A stretch of 64,000 nt of DNA from Photobacterium profundum SS9 (lineage in GTDB: Bacteria > Pseudomonadota > Gammaproteobacteria > Enterobacterales > Vibrionaceae): the NCBI RefSeq assembly GCF_000196255.1, contig NC_006370.1, positions 1,022,187-1,086,186 on the forward strand. Direction: 5' to 3'. Numbering within the stretch: position 1 is the first letter of the stretch; every line of letters starts with the position of its first letter. The notes below the pieces were generated by a model. It did no database searches and was not told the origin of the DNA. It worked only from the letters and a program-made list of their open reading frames with translations. Shown one piece after another: positions 48,762 through 58,443 of the stretch. The position numbers and the translations under genes are program-made.

Positions 48762-49460
48762 TTAAGCTTGCCCTTCAGCTTGTTTTGCCACCAAATCAGC
48801 CATGATGGCATCTTTATTCGTTAAGTAATCCTCTAAACCTGCACGGCGCAGGTCGCAAGACGGGCAATTGCCACAGCCATCACCAATAATACCGTTATAA
48901 CAGGTTAAGGTTTTCTCGCGCACAAAGTCTAATTGCTTGTATTGATCGGCTAATGCCCATGTTTCAGCTTTGTTCAGCCACATTAGTGGTGTTTCGATCT
49001 TTAATGCGCGATCCATGCCTAAAACCAATGATTGATTCAGGGATTTCACAAATTCATCGCGGCAATCAGGGTAACCAGAAAAATCGGTTTCACACACACC
49101 AGTGATAACGGCTTCAGCGCCAATCTGATATGCATAAATACCAGATAACGTGAGAAATAAAATATTTCTACCCGGAACAAACGAGTTAGGCAACCCGTTT
49201 GCTTGTAGCTCGTGTGAAACTTCAATGTTGTCGCGGGTTAAAGAGCTAATGGCAAGTTCATTGAGCAAACCAACATCCATCACTTTATGGGCGGTGATGC
49301 CCAGCTCTTTAGTTATCGATTGTGCCACTTCAATTTCTAGCTTATGACGCTGACCATAATCAAAAGTGATGCAATGCACTTCGTCGTAGTTCTTTATGGC
49401 TTGAATTAGACAGGTTGTGGAATCTTGTCCACCACTGAATACGACAACAGCTTTACGCAT
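48762..49460 (-). CDS. queC: 7-cyano-7-deazaguanine synthase QueC
   Basis: Converts carboxydeazaguanine to preQ0 in queuosine synthesis, using ATP and ammonia. 232 residues with the PP-loop SGGQDST at residues 9-15 and the zinc cysteines in [14 protein letters not shown]. No preQ1 riboswitch is apparent upstream. Confidence 0.97.
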   Translation of the reverse strand: MRKAVVVFSGGQDSTTCLIQAIKNYDEVHCITFDYGQRHKLEIEVAQSITKELGITAHKVMDVGLLNELAISSLTRDNIEVSHELQANGLPNSFVPGRNILFLTLSGIYAYQIGAEAVITGVCETDFSGYPDCRDEFVKSLNQSLVLGMDRALKIETPLMWLNKAETWALADQYKQLDFVREKTLTCYNGIIGDGCGNCPSCDLRRAGLEDYLTNKDAIMADLVAKQAEGQA

Positions 49461-49541
49461 GGGAATGTGTCCTTATTTGTAGCCTTACCGAAAAACAGTC
49501 GGTACCGACTCAATAATATGTAGATGAGCGGCTATCGTACC

Positions 49542-49599
49542 CTAGGGCGTGTTGATGTTTCAAGATTCGGCTAGAATTTGAAACGTCAACACACCCTAG
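49542..49599. repeat. Long imperfect palindrome (mobile-type intergenic repeat)
   Basis: Left arm begins CTAGGGCGTGTTGATGTTTC and right arm ends GTCAACACACCCTAG; the arms pair over about 26 bases with two mismatches and one bulge around a GGCTA loop. There are no T runs. Arm length and ends resemble small palindromic intergenic repeats or MITE remnants, but copy number cannot be seen from one window. Confidence 0.75.
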
Positions 49600-49743
49600 A
49601 GCGGGTATGGAAAAAAGTGTAAAAAAAAGCCGCAGACAAGCTACGGCAAACGAAAGGTATAAACCTTACAAACACAACAAATTAGATAGGGGTTACTTGG
49701 GTATAGTAATGAATCAAAATAAGTAGACAAATAAATCGCTAAT

Positions 49744-50829
49744 TTACAATGTACCTGTTTGTTCAAATGCCGCTAATTGGGCTAGGTAAGGTGATAGATC
49801 ACCGATGTTTTCTTGTACCCATTCAGCATTAAAGTAAGTATCTAGGTAGCGTTCACCGCTGTCGCAAAGCAATGTGACGATAGACCCTGTTTCGCCACGG
49901 GCTTTCATCTCGCTCAAGAGTTGCAGTACGCCAAAAAGGTTGGTACCGGTTGATGCGCCTGCTTTACGGCCTAGTAACTTTTCAAGCCAATGCACAGTGG
50001 CAACGCTGGCAGCATCAGGAATTGTACGCATTTCGTCGATCACATCAGGAATAAAACTAGGCTCTACACGTGGACGACCAATACCTTCAATACGGCTTCC
50101 CGCTGTGCCTGTTAAATGAATATCTCGGGTTTTGAAATAGGTGTGGAATACCGAGTTTTCAGGGTCGACAACACACAATTTAGTGTCGTGCATTTGGTAG
50201 CGAATATAGCGACCAATAGTGGCAGATGTGCCACCCGTGCCTGGGCTCATTACGATCCAAGTGGGGATAGGGTGTGCTTCTAGTTGCATCTGTTCAAAAA
50301 TGCTGTTCGCGATGTTGTTATTCCCACGCCAGTCAGTGGCACGTTCTGCAAAGGTAAATTGATCCATATAATGGCCATTTAGATCTTTTGCCAGACGACG
50401 CGATTCTTCATAGATGGCATTGGGGCTATCGACAAAATGTGCACGACCCCCATAAAATTTAATTTGTTCAATCTTCTTGCAAGCCGTTTTACGAGGAACA
50501 ATAGCAATAAAGGGCAAACCCAGTAAGCGTGCAAAATAGGCTTCAGATACCGCAGTGCTACCTGATGATGATTCTATAATCGTGGTGTCTTCATTAATCC
50601 AGCCATTACATAACGCATATAAGAACAATGAACGTGCCAAGCGGTGTTTAAGACTGCCTGTTGGGTGAGTGCTTTCATCTTTGAGATAAATATCGATGCC
50701 TGCTAAACAAGCGATATCAAGCTTGATCAGATGTGTATCAGCAGATCGTTGGTAGTCGGCTTCAATTTTGCGAATGGCGCTATTTATCCATTGAGGATTT
50801 CGGCTTTTAGGCTGCAATTTGTTATTCAT
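49744..50829 (-). CDS. PLP-dependent cysteine synthase/lyase family protein
   Basis: 361 residues of fold-type II PLP enzymes. The PLP Lys is in [11 protein letters not shown] near residue 62, the substrate loop is [11 protein letters not shown], and the phosphate-binding [10 protein letters not shown] follows. The loop sequences differ from CysK/CysM (SGNTG). With a divergent DecR-like regulator next door, a cysteine-degrading role (desulfhydrase) is plausible but only inferred; cysteine synthase is the alternative. Confidence 0.78.
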   Translation of the reverse strand: MNNKLQPKSRNPQWINSAIRKIEADYQRSADTHLIKLDIACLAGIDIYLKDESTHPTGSLKHRLARSLFLYALCNGWINEDTTIIESSSGSTAVSEAYFARLLGLPFIAIVPRKTACKKIEQIKFYGGRAHFVDSPNAIYEESRRLAKDLNGHYMDQFTFAERATDWRGNNNIANSIFEQMQLEAHPIPTWIVMSPGTGGTSATIGRYIRYQMHDTKLCVVDPENSVFHTYFKTRDIHLTGTAGSRIEGIGRPRVEPSFIPDVIDEMRTIPDAASVATVHWLEKLLGRKAGASTGTNLFGVLQLLSEMKARGETGSIVTLLCDSGERYLDTYFNAEWVQENIGDLSPYLAQLAAFEQTGTL

Positions 50830-50896
50830 TTTATATCCTTAAATATTTGATTAGGCTGATTTAATTATTCATTTTGTGACTCAGTATTATTCTTAT

Positions 50897-50914
50897 TTAT
50901 TCTGTTAGAATTAT
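50897..50914. promoter_or_regulatory. Candidate Lrp/DecR-type operator
   Basis: TTATTCTGTTAGAATTA is an inverted repeat (ATTCT / AGAAT around GTT) centred between the divergent PLP enzyme gene and the Lrp-family gene, overlapping possible -10 elements on both strands. The form suits Lrp-type regulators; binding is not shown. Confidence 0.45.
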
Positions 50915-51009
50915 AGTACTGCACTTGAGAGGAAAAGCTTTGCTTTGTTTGTTGTAAAGTGCGCATAATGGAGAAATATATTCTCTATTTTGGGCTTTAA
51001 GGGAAAGTG

Positions 51010-51471
51010 ATGAACAATTTAGATAACGTTGACAAAACATTGCTTCGGTTGTTGCAGCAAAATGGCACAATGGCCTTAGCTGATTTAGCAGAAGCGGTAA
51101 ACCTAACAACAACACCTTGCTGGAAACGCCTTAAGCGATTGGAAGAAAGTGGAATACTCCGTAAGCGTGTTGCTTTACTTGATCCTATCAAGCTGGGGTT
51201 ATCATTTACTGCATTCGTGCAGATCAAAACCAGTAATCACTCTAAAGAGTGGTATCACTGTTTTGTCGAGACTGTGTCTGAATTTCCAGAAGTAATGGAG
51301 TTCTATCGCATGGCCGGCGAATATGATTACATGATGAAGGTACAAGTTGCTGATATGGCAGCATTTGATAACTTTTACAAAAAGTTGGTGAACAGCATAG
51401 AAGGGTTAACCAATGTGACGTCTACGTTTGCAATGGAGCCTCTGAAATATACCACCGCATTGCCTTTATAA
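51010..51471 (+). CDS. decR: Lrp/AsnC family regulator, DecR-like
   Basis: 153 residues: N-terminal winged helix ([37 protein letters not shown] split over residues 3-39) and a C-terminal RAM ligand domain. The [12 protein letters not shown] helix matches DecR (YbaO), the cysteine-responsive regulator encoded upstream of mdlA in E. coli, and the same neighbour is found here. ATG 51010 preferred over the GTG just before it. Confidence 0.85.
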   Translation: MNNLDNVDKTLLRLLQQNGTMALADLAEAVNLTTTPCWKRLKRLEESGILRKRVALLDPIKLGLSFTAFVQIKTSNHSKEWYHCFVETVSEFPEVMEFYRMAGEYDYMMKVQVADMAAFDNFYKKLVNSIEGLTNVTSTFAMEPLKYTTALPL

Positions 51472-51786
51472 ACTATTGTCTTTATAAGCTATGGCGGTTT
51501 ATAAACCTCTGGCTATAAATCTGGTGTTTCAGCGTGTTGTCGATTTATTGCACATGCTTTTAGATCCTGCTTGTAACGCATGCAGGATTAACCTCTGTTT
51601 TTAATTTGACCACTATATTGTGGTTGAATTCCCCTCTAACATCTTGAAAATAGGTGTTATCAGTTTGTTTTTTATTTCACTTTATATCTACTGCTTATCT
51701 TTAATTTAGTTAATGGCTAAATGATTCAAGGTGACGTCTACGTATCTACAGAAAGTGGATAAAGCATAGTTATTTCGGGAGGCTAT
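51472..51786. other. decR-mdlA intergenic region
   Basis: 315 bases. A hairpin ATCCTGC (51564-51570) / GCAGGAT (51582-51588) could end decR, although the T run (CTGTTTTT) is ten bases later. The mdlA promoter presumably lies in the AT-rich stretch after it. Confidence 0.45.
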
Positions 51787-53529
51787 ATGCAGGTTTTTTG
51801 GCAACTCCGTTGGTTTTTCCGACAGGAATGGCGCCGTTATAGTGGTGCTATTTTTATTCTGTGTTTAGTTTCTGCCTTTGAGTTGCTTCCTCCGCGTGCA
51901 ATAGGCTGGATTGTGGACGGCGTTGTATCGGGTGATATGAGCTCGTCGACGATGTTTATGTGGCTAGGGGGCATTGTACTGCTCTGGACCCTTGTTTATG
52001 TACTGCGCATTATATGGCGAGTGTGGTTGTTTGGTGCGGCCGCAAAGTTAGGTACCGTCTTACGCAATAGGCTTTATCGTCATTTTTCATCCCATTCCCC
52101 CATTTTTTTTGAACGCTATAAAACGGGTGATTTAATGGCGCGTTCAACTAATGATGTGAATGCCGTAGTCATGACGGCAGGTGAAGGTGTACTAACCGCT
52201 GCAGATTCATTGATCATGGGGTTAGCCGTTATTCTGGTAATGACAACGCAGTTAAGCTGGGAGCTCACCATTCTTGCCCTGTTACCCATGCCGGTTATGG
52301 CGTTTATCGTCTTTGGTTTTGGTCGACAATTACATACACGTTTCTCTGAATCACAAGCTGCATTTTCTGATCTTACCGATAAAACTCAAGAGTCATTGAA
52401 CGGTGTCAGAATGATCAGGGCATTTGGCTTAGAGCAGCGACAACAGCAGGAATTTGACGCGGTTGTAGACGCTGTCGGGCAAAAAAACTTGGCTGTAGAG
52501 CAGGTCGATGCCAAATTTGATCCCGTGATTCAGCTAACGATTGGCATGTCTTTTTTCCTCAGTATTGCGGGTGGCGGTTATATGGTGTCGCAAGGTCGGC
52601 TGACGTTGGGGGATCTTACCGCGTTTACGCTTTACCAAGGGTTAATGATCTGGCCAATGTTAGCACTGGCATGGGTGTTTAATATTCTAGAACGAGGTTC
52701 GGCAGCCTTAAAGCGTTTGCAGCACATCTTTGATCAACAGCCGAGCATTGTGAGTGGTGAAAACACCCTTGAAATGACAGGCCAAACATTGCATGTGGAT
52801 ATTGAGCGATTTCATTGGGGCAAACAAAAACAACCCGCTATGCAGCACGTCCTATTTGATTTAAGTGCTGGGCAGATGCTTGGCGTTGCAGGGCCTATCG
52901 GTAGTGGTAAATCAACATTGCTGGCGTTATTACTGCGTCAGCAAGAATTACAGCATGGGCAGATTACGTATGGTGATGTATCGATAAAAGCGGCTGATTT
53001 GCATCAGTGGCGCAGTCGATTTGCTGTCGTGAGCCAAACGCCATTTTTATTCTCTCGTTCTATTGCCGAAAATATTGCACTCGGTCGACCTGAAGCCACT
53101 CATGAGCAGATTCGTCATGCGGCACGATTAGCGTGTATTGATGACGATATTCTTCAATTTCCGGAAGGGTATTACACCTTAGTGGGTGAAAAAGGGATCA
53201 CACTGTCTGGTGGGCAAAAACAGCGTATTGCCATTGCACGGGCCTTATTGCTTGAGGCAGAAATATTGGTATTGGACGATGCACTGTCTGCGGTTGACGG
53301 TAAAACCGAACATACAATCTTGCAGAATTTACAAGCAACGAAAACAAAGCAAACAGTGATAGTGATTGCTCACCGTTTAACTGCATTAGAACAAGCAGAT
53401 CAAATCTTAGTGTTGCAGCATGGTCAGGTTGTTGAACAAGGCAAACATCAGAACCTGATTAAAGACGATGCTTGGTATGCAGAGATGCATCGTTATCAGC
53501 AATTAGAACGCGCAATCAAGGAGGCATAA
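51787..53529 (+). CDS. mdlA: ABC transporter ATP-binding/permease MdlA
   Basis: 580-residue half-transporter: six-helix exporter domain (about 1-310), then ATPase with Walker A GPIGSGKST near residue 370 and signature LSGGQKQRIAIARAL. Pairs with the overlapping mdlB as a heterodimeric multidrug-type exporter; substrate unknown. GGGAGG precedes the ATG. Confidence 0.94.
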   Translation: MQVFWQLRWFFRQEWRRYSGAIFILCLVSAFELLPPRAIGWIVDGVVSGDMSSSTMFMWLGGIVLLWTLVYVLRIIWRVWLFGAAAKLGTVLRNRLYRHFSSHSPIFFERYKTGDLMARSTNDVNAVVMTAGEGVLTAADSLIMGLAVILVMTTQLSWELTILALLPMPVMAFIVFGFGRQLHTRFSESQAAFSDLTDKTQESLNGVRMIRAFGLEQRQQQEFDAVVDAVGQKNLAVEQVDAKFDPVIQLTIGMSFFLSIAGGGYMVSQGRLTLGDLTAFTLYQGLMIWPMLALAWVFNILERGSAALKRLQHIFDQQPSIVSGENTLEMTGQTLHVDIERFHWGKQKQPAMQHVLFDLSAGQMLGVAGPIGSGKSTLLALLLRQQELQHGQITYGDVSIKAADLHQWRSRFAVVSQTPFLFSRSIAENIALGRPEATHEQIRHAARLACIDDDILQFPEGYYTLVGEKGITLSGGQKQRIAIARALLLEAEILVLDDALSAVDGKTEHTILQNLQATKTKQTVIVIAHRLTALEQADQILVLQHGQVVEQGKHQNLIKDDAWYAEMHRYQQLERAIKEA

Positions 53530-55307
53530 TGGAGAATAAAGCCGTCAACAAAGCCGTTTTAGTGCGTCTATTACAGTATGCCTTGAACGATAAAAAGAAA
53601 TTATCCATCGCGATTGGGCTTTTGTTCGCAGGGGCTCTGGCTGATGTATCAGGGCCATGGTTAATTCACCATTTTATTGATAACTATATTGCGAAAGATA
53701 ATTACCCGATAGAAGCCATCGCTATGTTAGCTGCTGCCTATATTGGTTTAATGATTATTGGGGCTGGGTTGAAATACGCTCAATCCATTCGTTTTAATAC
53801 GATTGCGATTGGTGTAGTGCAGACAGTACGCAAACAGCTCTTTGGTAAAGTACTTAATCAACCATTATCTGCCTTTGACTACATGCCTACGGGCAAGCTT
53901 ATTTCGCGAATTACCAATGACACTGAATCAATTAAAGATTTTTATGTCTTTGTTATTGCTACGGTATTAAAAAATGTCACTCTGATCAGTGTCATGCTGG
54001 TGGTCATGAGTTTCTTAAGTTGGCGTTTAACCGTTATTGTCTTGATCTTATTACCCATTGTTATTTTTATCATGGTGATTTATCAGCGAAGAAGTGCGGA
54101 TGCTTATCGGAAAATGCGTGATTTGTTGGCTGATATTAATGCCTCGATGAGTGAATCTATTCAGGGAATGAGCTTAATTCAATTGATGCGCCAAGAACGT
54201 GCGTTCAGCGAACAGTTTTCATCACTGACCAATAATCATTTACGGGCACAAGTCGGGGTGATGAAATTAAACGGTTTGTTATTGCGCCCACTTATCGATT
54301 TGCTATCGGGAATCGCCTTAATATCATTGGTCGCATTATTTGGAGTGAGCGGTGTTGAGTTAATCGGGGTCGGTGTGCTTTATGCGTTTATCAGCTACTT
54401 GGGGCGGGTAACGGAACCATTAATTGAAATGACGCAGCAGTTATCGTTGTTACAGCAAGCCTTAGTTGCCAGTGAGCGTATTTTTGCCCTGATCGATGCA
54501 AAGCAGCAAGACTACGGTGATGACGAACAAGCGATCCTGCGGGGTGAATTGCAATGCCAGAATATCAGTTTTAGTTACGACGGTGAACAGACTGTCTTAA
54601 ACAATATTAATTTACACCTGCATCATCGTGGTTTCTTGGCATTAGTTGGGCATACCGGCAGTGGTAAAAGTACATTAGCCTCGTTGATGATGGGTTTTTA
54701 TCCTGCATCACAAGGGCAAATTTTGGTTGATAAGCGTCCACTTACTCACCTACATAAAACCGTATTTCGTGATGGTATCGCGATGGTGCAGCAAGACCCG
54801 CATATTCTGAGTGACACAGTACGGGAAAACATCCAATTAGGGCGTAATGTTACAGACGCTGTGATTTGGGACGCTTTAGACAAAGTCGGGCTGGCCGAGC
54901 AAATTCGACAATATTCAGACGGTCTAGATACGTTATTTGGCAGTGGAGAGGCGAACCTGTCGGCGGGTCAAAAGCAGCTACTTGCATTGGCTCGAGTGCT
55001 GGTGGCGAAACCGAAAATCTTGATTTTAGATGAAGCGACAGCAAACATTGATTCAGGAACAGAGAAGAAAATTCAGCTGGCGTTAAATGTATTGCGTAAA
55101 GATATGAGTATTGTGGTTATCGCTCACCGTTTATCAACCATTATGGATGCAGATGAAATTGTGGTACTGCATCGTGGCGATATTACCGAGCGTGGAACGC
55201 ATCAGCAGCTATTGACGGAGCAAGGGCATTATTGGCAGATGTATCAACTGCAACAGGCGAGTGAGCATTTACATCAGTTAGAAGAAGAGAAGATAGTCGC
55301 TATTTAG
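53529..55307 (+). CDS. mdlB: ABC transporter ATP-binding/permease MdlB
   Basis: 592 residues from ATG 53529 (overlapping the mdlA TAA by one base; GGAGG upstream). Exporter domain, then Walker A GHTGSGKST and signature LSAGQKQLLALARVL. The signature deviates from LSGGQ, as is common in one half of heterodimers. A longer frame from 53472 lies inside mdlA. Confidence 0.94.
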   Translation: MENKAVNKAVLVRLLQYALNDKKKLSIAIGLLFAGALADVSGPWLIHHFIDNYIAKDNYPIEAIAMLAAAYIGLMIIGAGLKYAQSIRFNTIAIGVVQTVRKQLFGKVLNQPLSAFDYMPTGKLISRITNDTESIKDFYVFVIATVLKNVTLISVMLVVMSFLSWRLTVIVLILLPIVIFIMVIYQRRSADAYRKMRDLLADINASMSESIQGMSLIQLMRQERAFSEQFSSLTNNHLRAQVGVMKLNGLLLRPLIDLLSGIALISLVALFGVSGVELIGVGVLYAFISYLGRVTEPLIEMTQQLSLLQQALVASERIFALIDAKQQDYGDDEQAILRGELQCQNISFSYDGEQTVLNNINLHLHHRGFLALVGHTGSGKSTLASLMMGFYPASQGQILVDKRPLTHLHKTVFRDGIAMVQQDPHILSDTVRENIQLGRNVTDAVIWDALDKVGLAEQIRQYSDGLDTLFGSGEANLSAGQKQLLALARVLVAKPKILILDEATANIDSGTEKKIQLALNVLRKDMSIVVIAHRLSTIMDADEIVVLHRGDITERGTHQQLLTEQGHYWQMYQLQQASEHLHQLEEEKIVAI

Positions 55308-55330
55308 GGCGAGCTCAAGAATAGAAAGAT

Positions 55331-55373
55331 AAAACGGAGGGTGATTATGACAAATAATCACCCTCCGTTTTTT
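55331..55373. terminator. Bidirectional terminator between mdlB and tesB
   Basis: An 18-bp stem from AAAACGGAGG to CCTCCGTTTT with a five-base loop and T runs on both sides. The tesB stop codon lies at its right edge. Confidence 0.95.
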
Positions 55374-56241
55374 ACTCAGAAGCCTGATGCTGACGCATTA
55401 AGCCTTCTTGAACGGCTGAAGCTACAAGCTCACCTTTTTGGTTGTAAATTTCACCACGTACCAAGCCTCGCGCACCACTGGCTGATGGGCTTTCGATAAC
55501 ATACAGTAGCCACTCATCAAGACGGAAAGGACGGTGGAACCACATAGAATGATCAATTGTAGCAACCTGCATTTTCGGGGTTAAAAGCGTAACGCCATGT
55601 GGTTGTAAGGCTGTAACCAGAAAGCCCCAATCAGATGCATAAGCCAATACATACTGGTGGATACGAGGATCATTCGGCATCTCGCCATTAGCCTTAATCC
55701 AAAGGCACTGTTTGGGTTCTGCTACTTTCGGCTTTAGTGGGTTAACAACGGTAACTGGGCGTACTTCGATAGGGCGATCGCGACCAAAGGTTTCAACGGC
55801 TTTTTTAGGAAGGTACTGTGCAATAGATTGAACCAGTTCTTTCTCTGACGCTAAACCTTCAGGGCCTGCAACATTCGGCATTGTTGATTGATGATCAAAT
55901 CCTGCTTCTTCTGCTTGATAAGAGGCGGTTAAGTAAAAAATGGGTCTGCCATTTTGAATCGCTTTCACTCGGCGGGTACTGAAGCTTTTACCATCACGAA
56001 GTTTTTCAACATCGTAAATAATTGGTTTTTCAGGATCACCAGGCAATAAAAAGTAGCTGTGAAAGGAATGAACATGGCGCAGGCTATCAACTGTTTCTTT
56101 TGCGGCAGAAAGAGACTGACCGATAACTTGACCACCATAAACTTGAGGTAAACCCAAATGTTCACTCTGACCACGGAATAAACCTTGCTCCAGTCGTTCT
56201 AATTGTAAAAGATTGAGAAGTTCATTCAGTTCTTTACTCAT
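55372..56241 (-). CDS. tesB: Acyl-CoA thioesterase II TesB
   Basis: 289 residues, double hotdog fold. Conserved segments [39 protein letters not shown] and the C-terminal VQEGLMR with the catalytic Gln are present. ATG 56241 (MSKELNELL) has AGGA upstream; a frame six codons longer was not used. Hydrolyses medium and long acyl-CoAs. Confidence 0.95.
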   Translation of the reverse strand: MSKELNELLNLLQLERLEQGLFRGQSEHLGLPQVYGGQVIGQSLSAAKETVDSLRHVHSFHSYFLLPGDPEKPIIYDVEKLRDGKSFSTRRVKAIQNGRPIFYLTASYQAEEAGFDHQSTMPNVAGPEGLASEKELVQSIAQYLPKKAVETFGRDRPIEVRPVTVVNPLKPKVAEPKQCLWIKANGEMPNDPRIHQYVLAYASDWGFLVTALQPHGVTLLTPKMQVATIDHSMWFHRPFRLDEWLLYVIESPSASGARGLVRGEIYNQKGELVASAVQEGLMRQHQASE

Positions 56242-56362
56242 TGCGGATCCTATTACCATGTTATTATTAAGGGGTTATTACCAGGCTAGAACACAAACTT
56301 ACGTGTTATTAAACAGTAATTACATCTCAGCTTAATGGAGTTTTAGTATTTAAGGGTTAATC

Positions 56363-56782
56363 ATGAAAAAGTTTTTTGCACTATTGTTTACGCTGATTTT
56401 AGCTCTTGTTATTACAGCGTGTACCACTTTAGTGCCAAATGACAATGATATGGGCACAGTAACGGGCTCTTTAACTTATCGTGAGCGTATTGCGCTTCCT
56501 GATAATGCGCGTATTACAGTGGCCTTATCTGATGTATCGAAAATGGATGTAGCTGCGGAAGTCATTAGCAGTCAGGCATTTATGTCTGAAGGTAAGCAAG
56601 CTCCTTATGACTTTTCACTAAGGTATATACTCCAAGATATTAAAAGTAGTCATACTTATGCGATTAGTGCTCGTATTGAAGTAAACGGTAAATTGATTTT
56701 TATTACCGACACAGCAAACCATGTGATTACAGATGCGTCTATCACCAATAATCTAGATTTAATGTTGGTTAAAGTACAATAA
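56363..56782 (+). CDS. ybaY: YbaY family lipoprotein
   Basis: 139 residues: lipoprotein signal with Cys near residue 20 (VITAC) and a beta-rich domain starting GTVTGSLTYRERIALPDNA, typical of YbaY. Function in E. coli is not well defined. Located between tesB and atl as in E. coli. Confidence 0.88.
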   Translation: MKKFFALLFTLILALVITACTTLVPNDNDMGTVTGSLTYRERIALPDNARITVALSDVSKMDVAAEVISSQAFMSEGKQAPYDFSLRYILQDIKSSHTYAISARIEVNGKLIFITDTANHVITDASITNNLDLMLVKVQ

Positions 56783-56913
56783 AAGAAACAACCTGAATTC
56801 GACCTTTACAGCCTGATTAAAATATTATGCTGTACACCCAAGTTACCTCAAGATGTTCGTTTCAGCGAGGTTGAGGTAGCTTGGCTATAGAGGTCAGCCA
56901 TCTACATCGTTCA

Positions 56914-57225
56914 CTACACTGGGTCACCGTTCCATCGGTAAAGGCGCAGCGATATTTTTCCGCTTTCTGATACATCTATGCCCTCTGCAAGCAACTTTTC
57001 TCTCTGACGAATCAGATCATTACCGGCTAACGAAATCATCCCTTTAGCATTAACGACTCGGTGCCAAGGAATTGTCGACCCTTCTGGCAACGTTGCCATT
57101 AAGCGTCCAACATGGCGTGCATAACCAGGAAAACCTGAAAATTTAGCGATTTCTCCATAGGTAGATACTTTTCCATATGGAATTTGATGTACTTGGGTGT
57201 AGATTTGAGCTGAAAAATCGTCCAT
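56914..57225 (-). CDS. atl: DNA base-flipping alkyltransferase-like protein Atl (YbaZ)
   Basis: 103 residues from ATG 57225 (MDDFSAQIYTQV). The active-site motif of O6-alkylguanine transferases PCHR is PWHR here, so the protein can recognise and flag alkylated guanine for nucleotide excision repair but cannot accept the alkyl group. A start 18 codons upstream is possible but unlike homologues. Confidence 0.94.
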   Translation of the reverse strand: MDDFSAQIYTQVHQIPYGKVSTYGEIAKFSGFPGYARHVGRLMATLPEGSTIPWHRVVNAKGMISLAGNDLIRQREKLLAEGIDVSESGKISLRLYRWNGDPV

Positions 57226-57323
57226 ATTTAAACCTGATGTAAAATAAATTTGATATTGACCGATAGCTGCTGTTTTCAATGTATTTCAAATAACACTATC
57301 GGATAACGCAAGGAGGTGCTGCC

Positions 57324-58055
57324 ATGTTGTATGCCGCGTTACTCGTTTTTGTCAGCATAGTTTTGACTGTATTAGGTGTTACTGCCTTAGGTTATAGTCA
57401 AGGAGATGTTCCTGCACTCGCTTTAGCGATTCCAGCCCTGTGGTTGCTCCCTCAAGGTGGAGCCGCTGCTTGGCTTTTATTGATTGGCTTAGCCTCTTTT
57501 GGTGCTGTATTGCCGGATCAATCTTTAGCATTATCAATTAGCCTTTTTATGATGTTACCCATTTTTTCTGTCACTTTCTCGCCTAAAAGTAATTGGCAAT
57601 TAGGCGCATTACTTGTTTCTGTTGTTCTTGCAATGGATGTGGGGTTAATGGCTTTGCAAGGTGAAGGGAAGTTGCCCGGTAGCGTTGGTGCTACCGTTGT
57701 GCAAATCATAGCGGTATGCATTATTTGGTATGCCGCTCGATCTTGGCGCACTGTAGAAGGAAATACGTGGTGGCCATTATTTTTAGTGGTACCGCTATGG
57801 GTTGGGGGATTACAGCATGCTGCGTTAGTTGCCTTGTGTATCACAGGGTTAATTGCCGCACTGCAAGGCATGAAAAAGGTTAAGGTCGGAGATTGGGTAC
57901 CTCGCTTGGCTTGGGTATTACCTGCAGTTGGGTTTGCGACCTTAGTGATTGTGCCGCAGTTTGACGTGCCTAACCCTGTTTTAGTTGCATGGTTATTGAT
58001 ACTGGGTGGGGCATTATTAGGTGAATTTCTGTTGGAAGACCCTGAAGAAATATAG
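57324..58055 (+). CDS. Polytopic membrane protein of unknown function
   Basis: 243 residues with about eight hydrophobic helices and few loops; the acidic end is EFLLEDPEEI. AAGGAGG stands six bases before the ATG. I do not recognise a family. Divergent from atl with a 98-base gap, and directly upstream of ffs. Confidence 0.75.
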   Translation: MLYAALLVFVSIVLTVLGVTALGYSQGDVPALALAIPALWLLPQGGAAAWLLLIGLASFGAVLPDQSLALSISLFMMLPIFSVTFSPKSNWQLGALLVSVVLAMDVGLMALQGEGKLPGSVGATVVQIIAVCIIWYAARSWRTVEGNTWWPLFLVVPLWVGGLQHAALVALCITGLIAALQGMKKVKVGDWVPRLAWVLPAVGFATLVIVPQFDVPNPVLVAWLLILGGALLGEFLLEDPEEI

Positions 58056-58148
58056 GGCGATACCTAGCTGATTCGTAATCACTTCTTATCATAATCAATC
58101 ACTTTGAGTGATAATCAAGCAGTTGATTCGGTGAAGTGATATAACACC

Positions 58149-58177
58149 TTGCATTGTATGCGGCCTTGGTAGATAAT
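58149..58177 (+). promoter_or_regulatory. Probable sigma-70 promoter of ffs
   Basis: TTGCAT (58149-58154) and GATAAT (58172-58177) with a 17-base spacer. Initiation about 7 bases downstream would leave a ~29-base leader before the mature 4.5S RNA, similar in size to the processed leader in E. coli. Confidence 0.55.
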
Positions 58178-58212
58178 CCTTTCCGTTCTCAAGCAGAACT
58201 GAAAGAATCTAT

Positions 58213-58328
58213 GGAGGCCCCCATTGGTCCTCCCGCAACACTAACCTGTGAACTCGGCCAGACCCGGAAGGGAGCAACCGCAGCAGGTGACGTGTGTGCC
58301 GGGATGTGGCTGGTGGGGGCTTCCACCC
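58213..58328 (+). ncRNA. ffs: 4.5S signal recognition particle RNA
   Basis: Closed by GGAGGCCCCC near the 5' end pairing with GGGGGCTTCC near the 3' end. The conserved internal region GACCCGGAAGGGAGCAACC, with the GGAA tetraloop and the asymmetric loop that binds Ffh, is present, and the length (~115) matches the small bacterial SRP RNA. It aligns well with the E. coli RNA. The SRP RNA gene is a known attachment site for Tn7-like elements, and one begins right after it. Confidence 0.96.
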
Positions 58329-58337
58329 ATCTAGCGT

Positions 58338-58423
58338 TTGTGTTTTTTGCACTCATTCCTGACATAGAAATGCACCTACCTGACATAAGTTGCAAACTTT
58401 ACTGACATAAACTACTTTTATTT
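58338..58423 (+). repeat. Tn7-like transposon end with repeated TnsB-type sites
   Basis: CTGACATA occurs at 58359, 58380 and 58402, spaced 21 and 22 bases, with similar sequence around each copy (CTGACATAGAAATGCA, CTGACATAAGTTGCAAAC, CTGACATAAACTAC). Tandem 22-bp TnsB sites at this spacing are the mark of Tn7-type ends. A TGT that could be the terminal triplet occurs at 58339 and 58341, but the exact tip cannot be fixed. Confidence 0.75.
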
Positions 58424-58435
58424 GTAAGTTTACAA
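58422..58435. promoter_or_regulatory. Inverted repeat in front of tnsA
   Basis: TTGTAAGTTTACAA (6-bp arms, 2-base centre) lies nine bases before the tnsA ATG and would cover its leader, a plausible operator. Confidence 0.4.
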
Positions 58436-58443
58436 CAAATATA

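Noticed and set aside
58154..58405. An 83-codon rightward frame over ffs and the transposon end
   Set aside because: It spans the structured SRP RNA and the repeat sites; coding appearance is coincidental.
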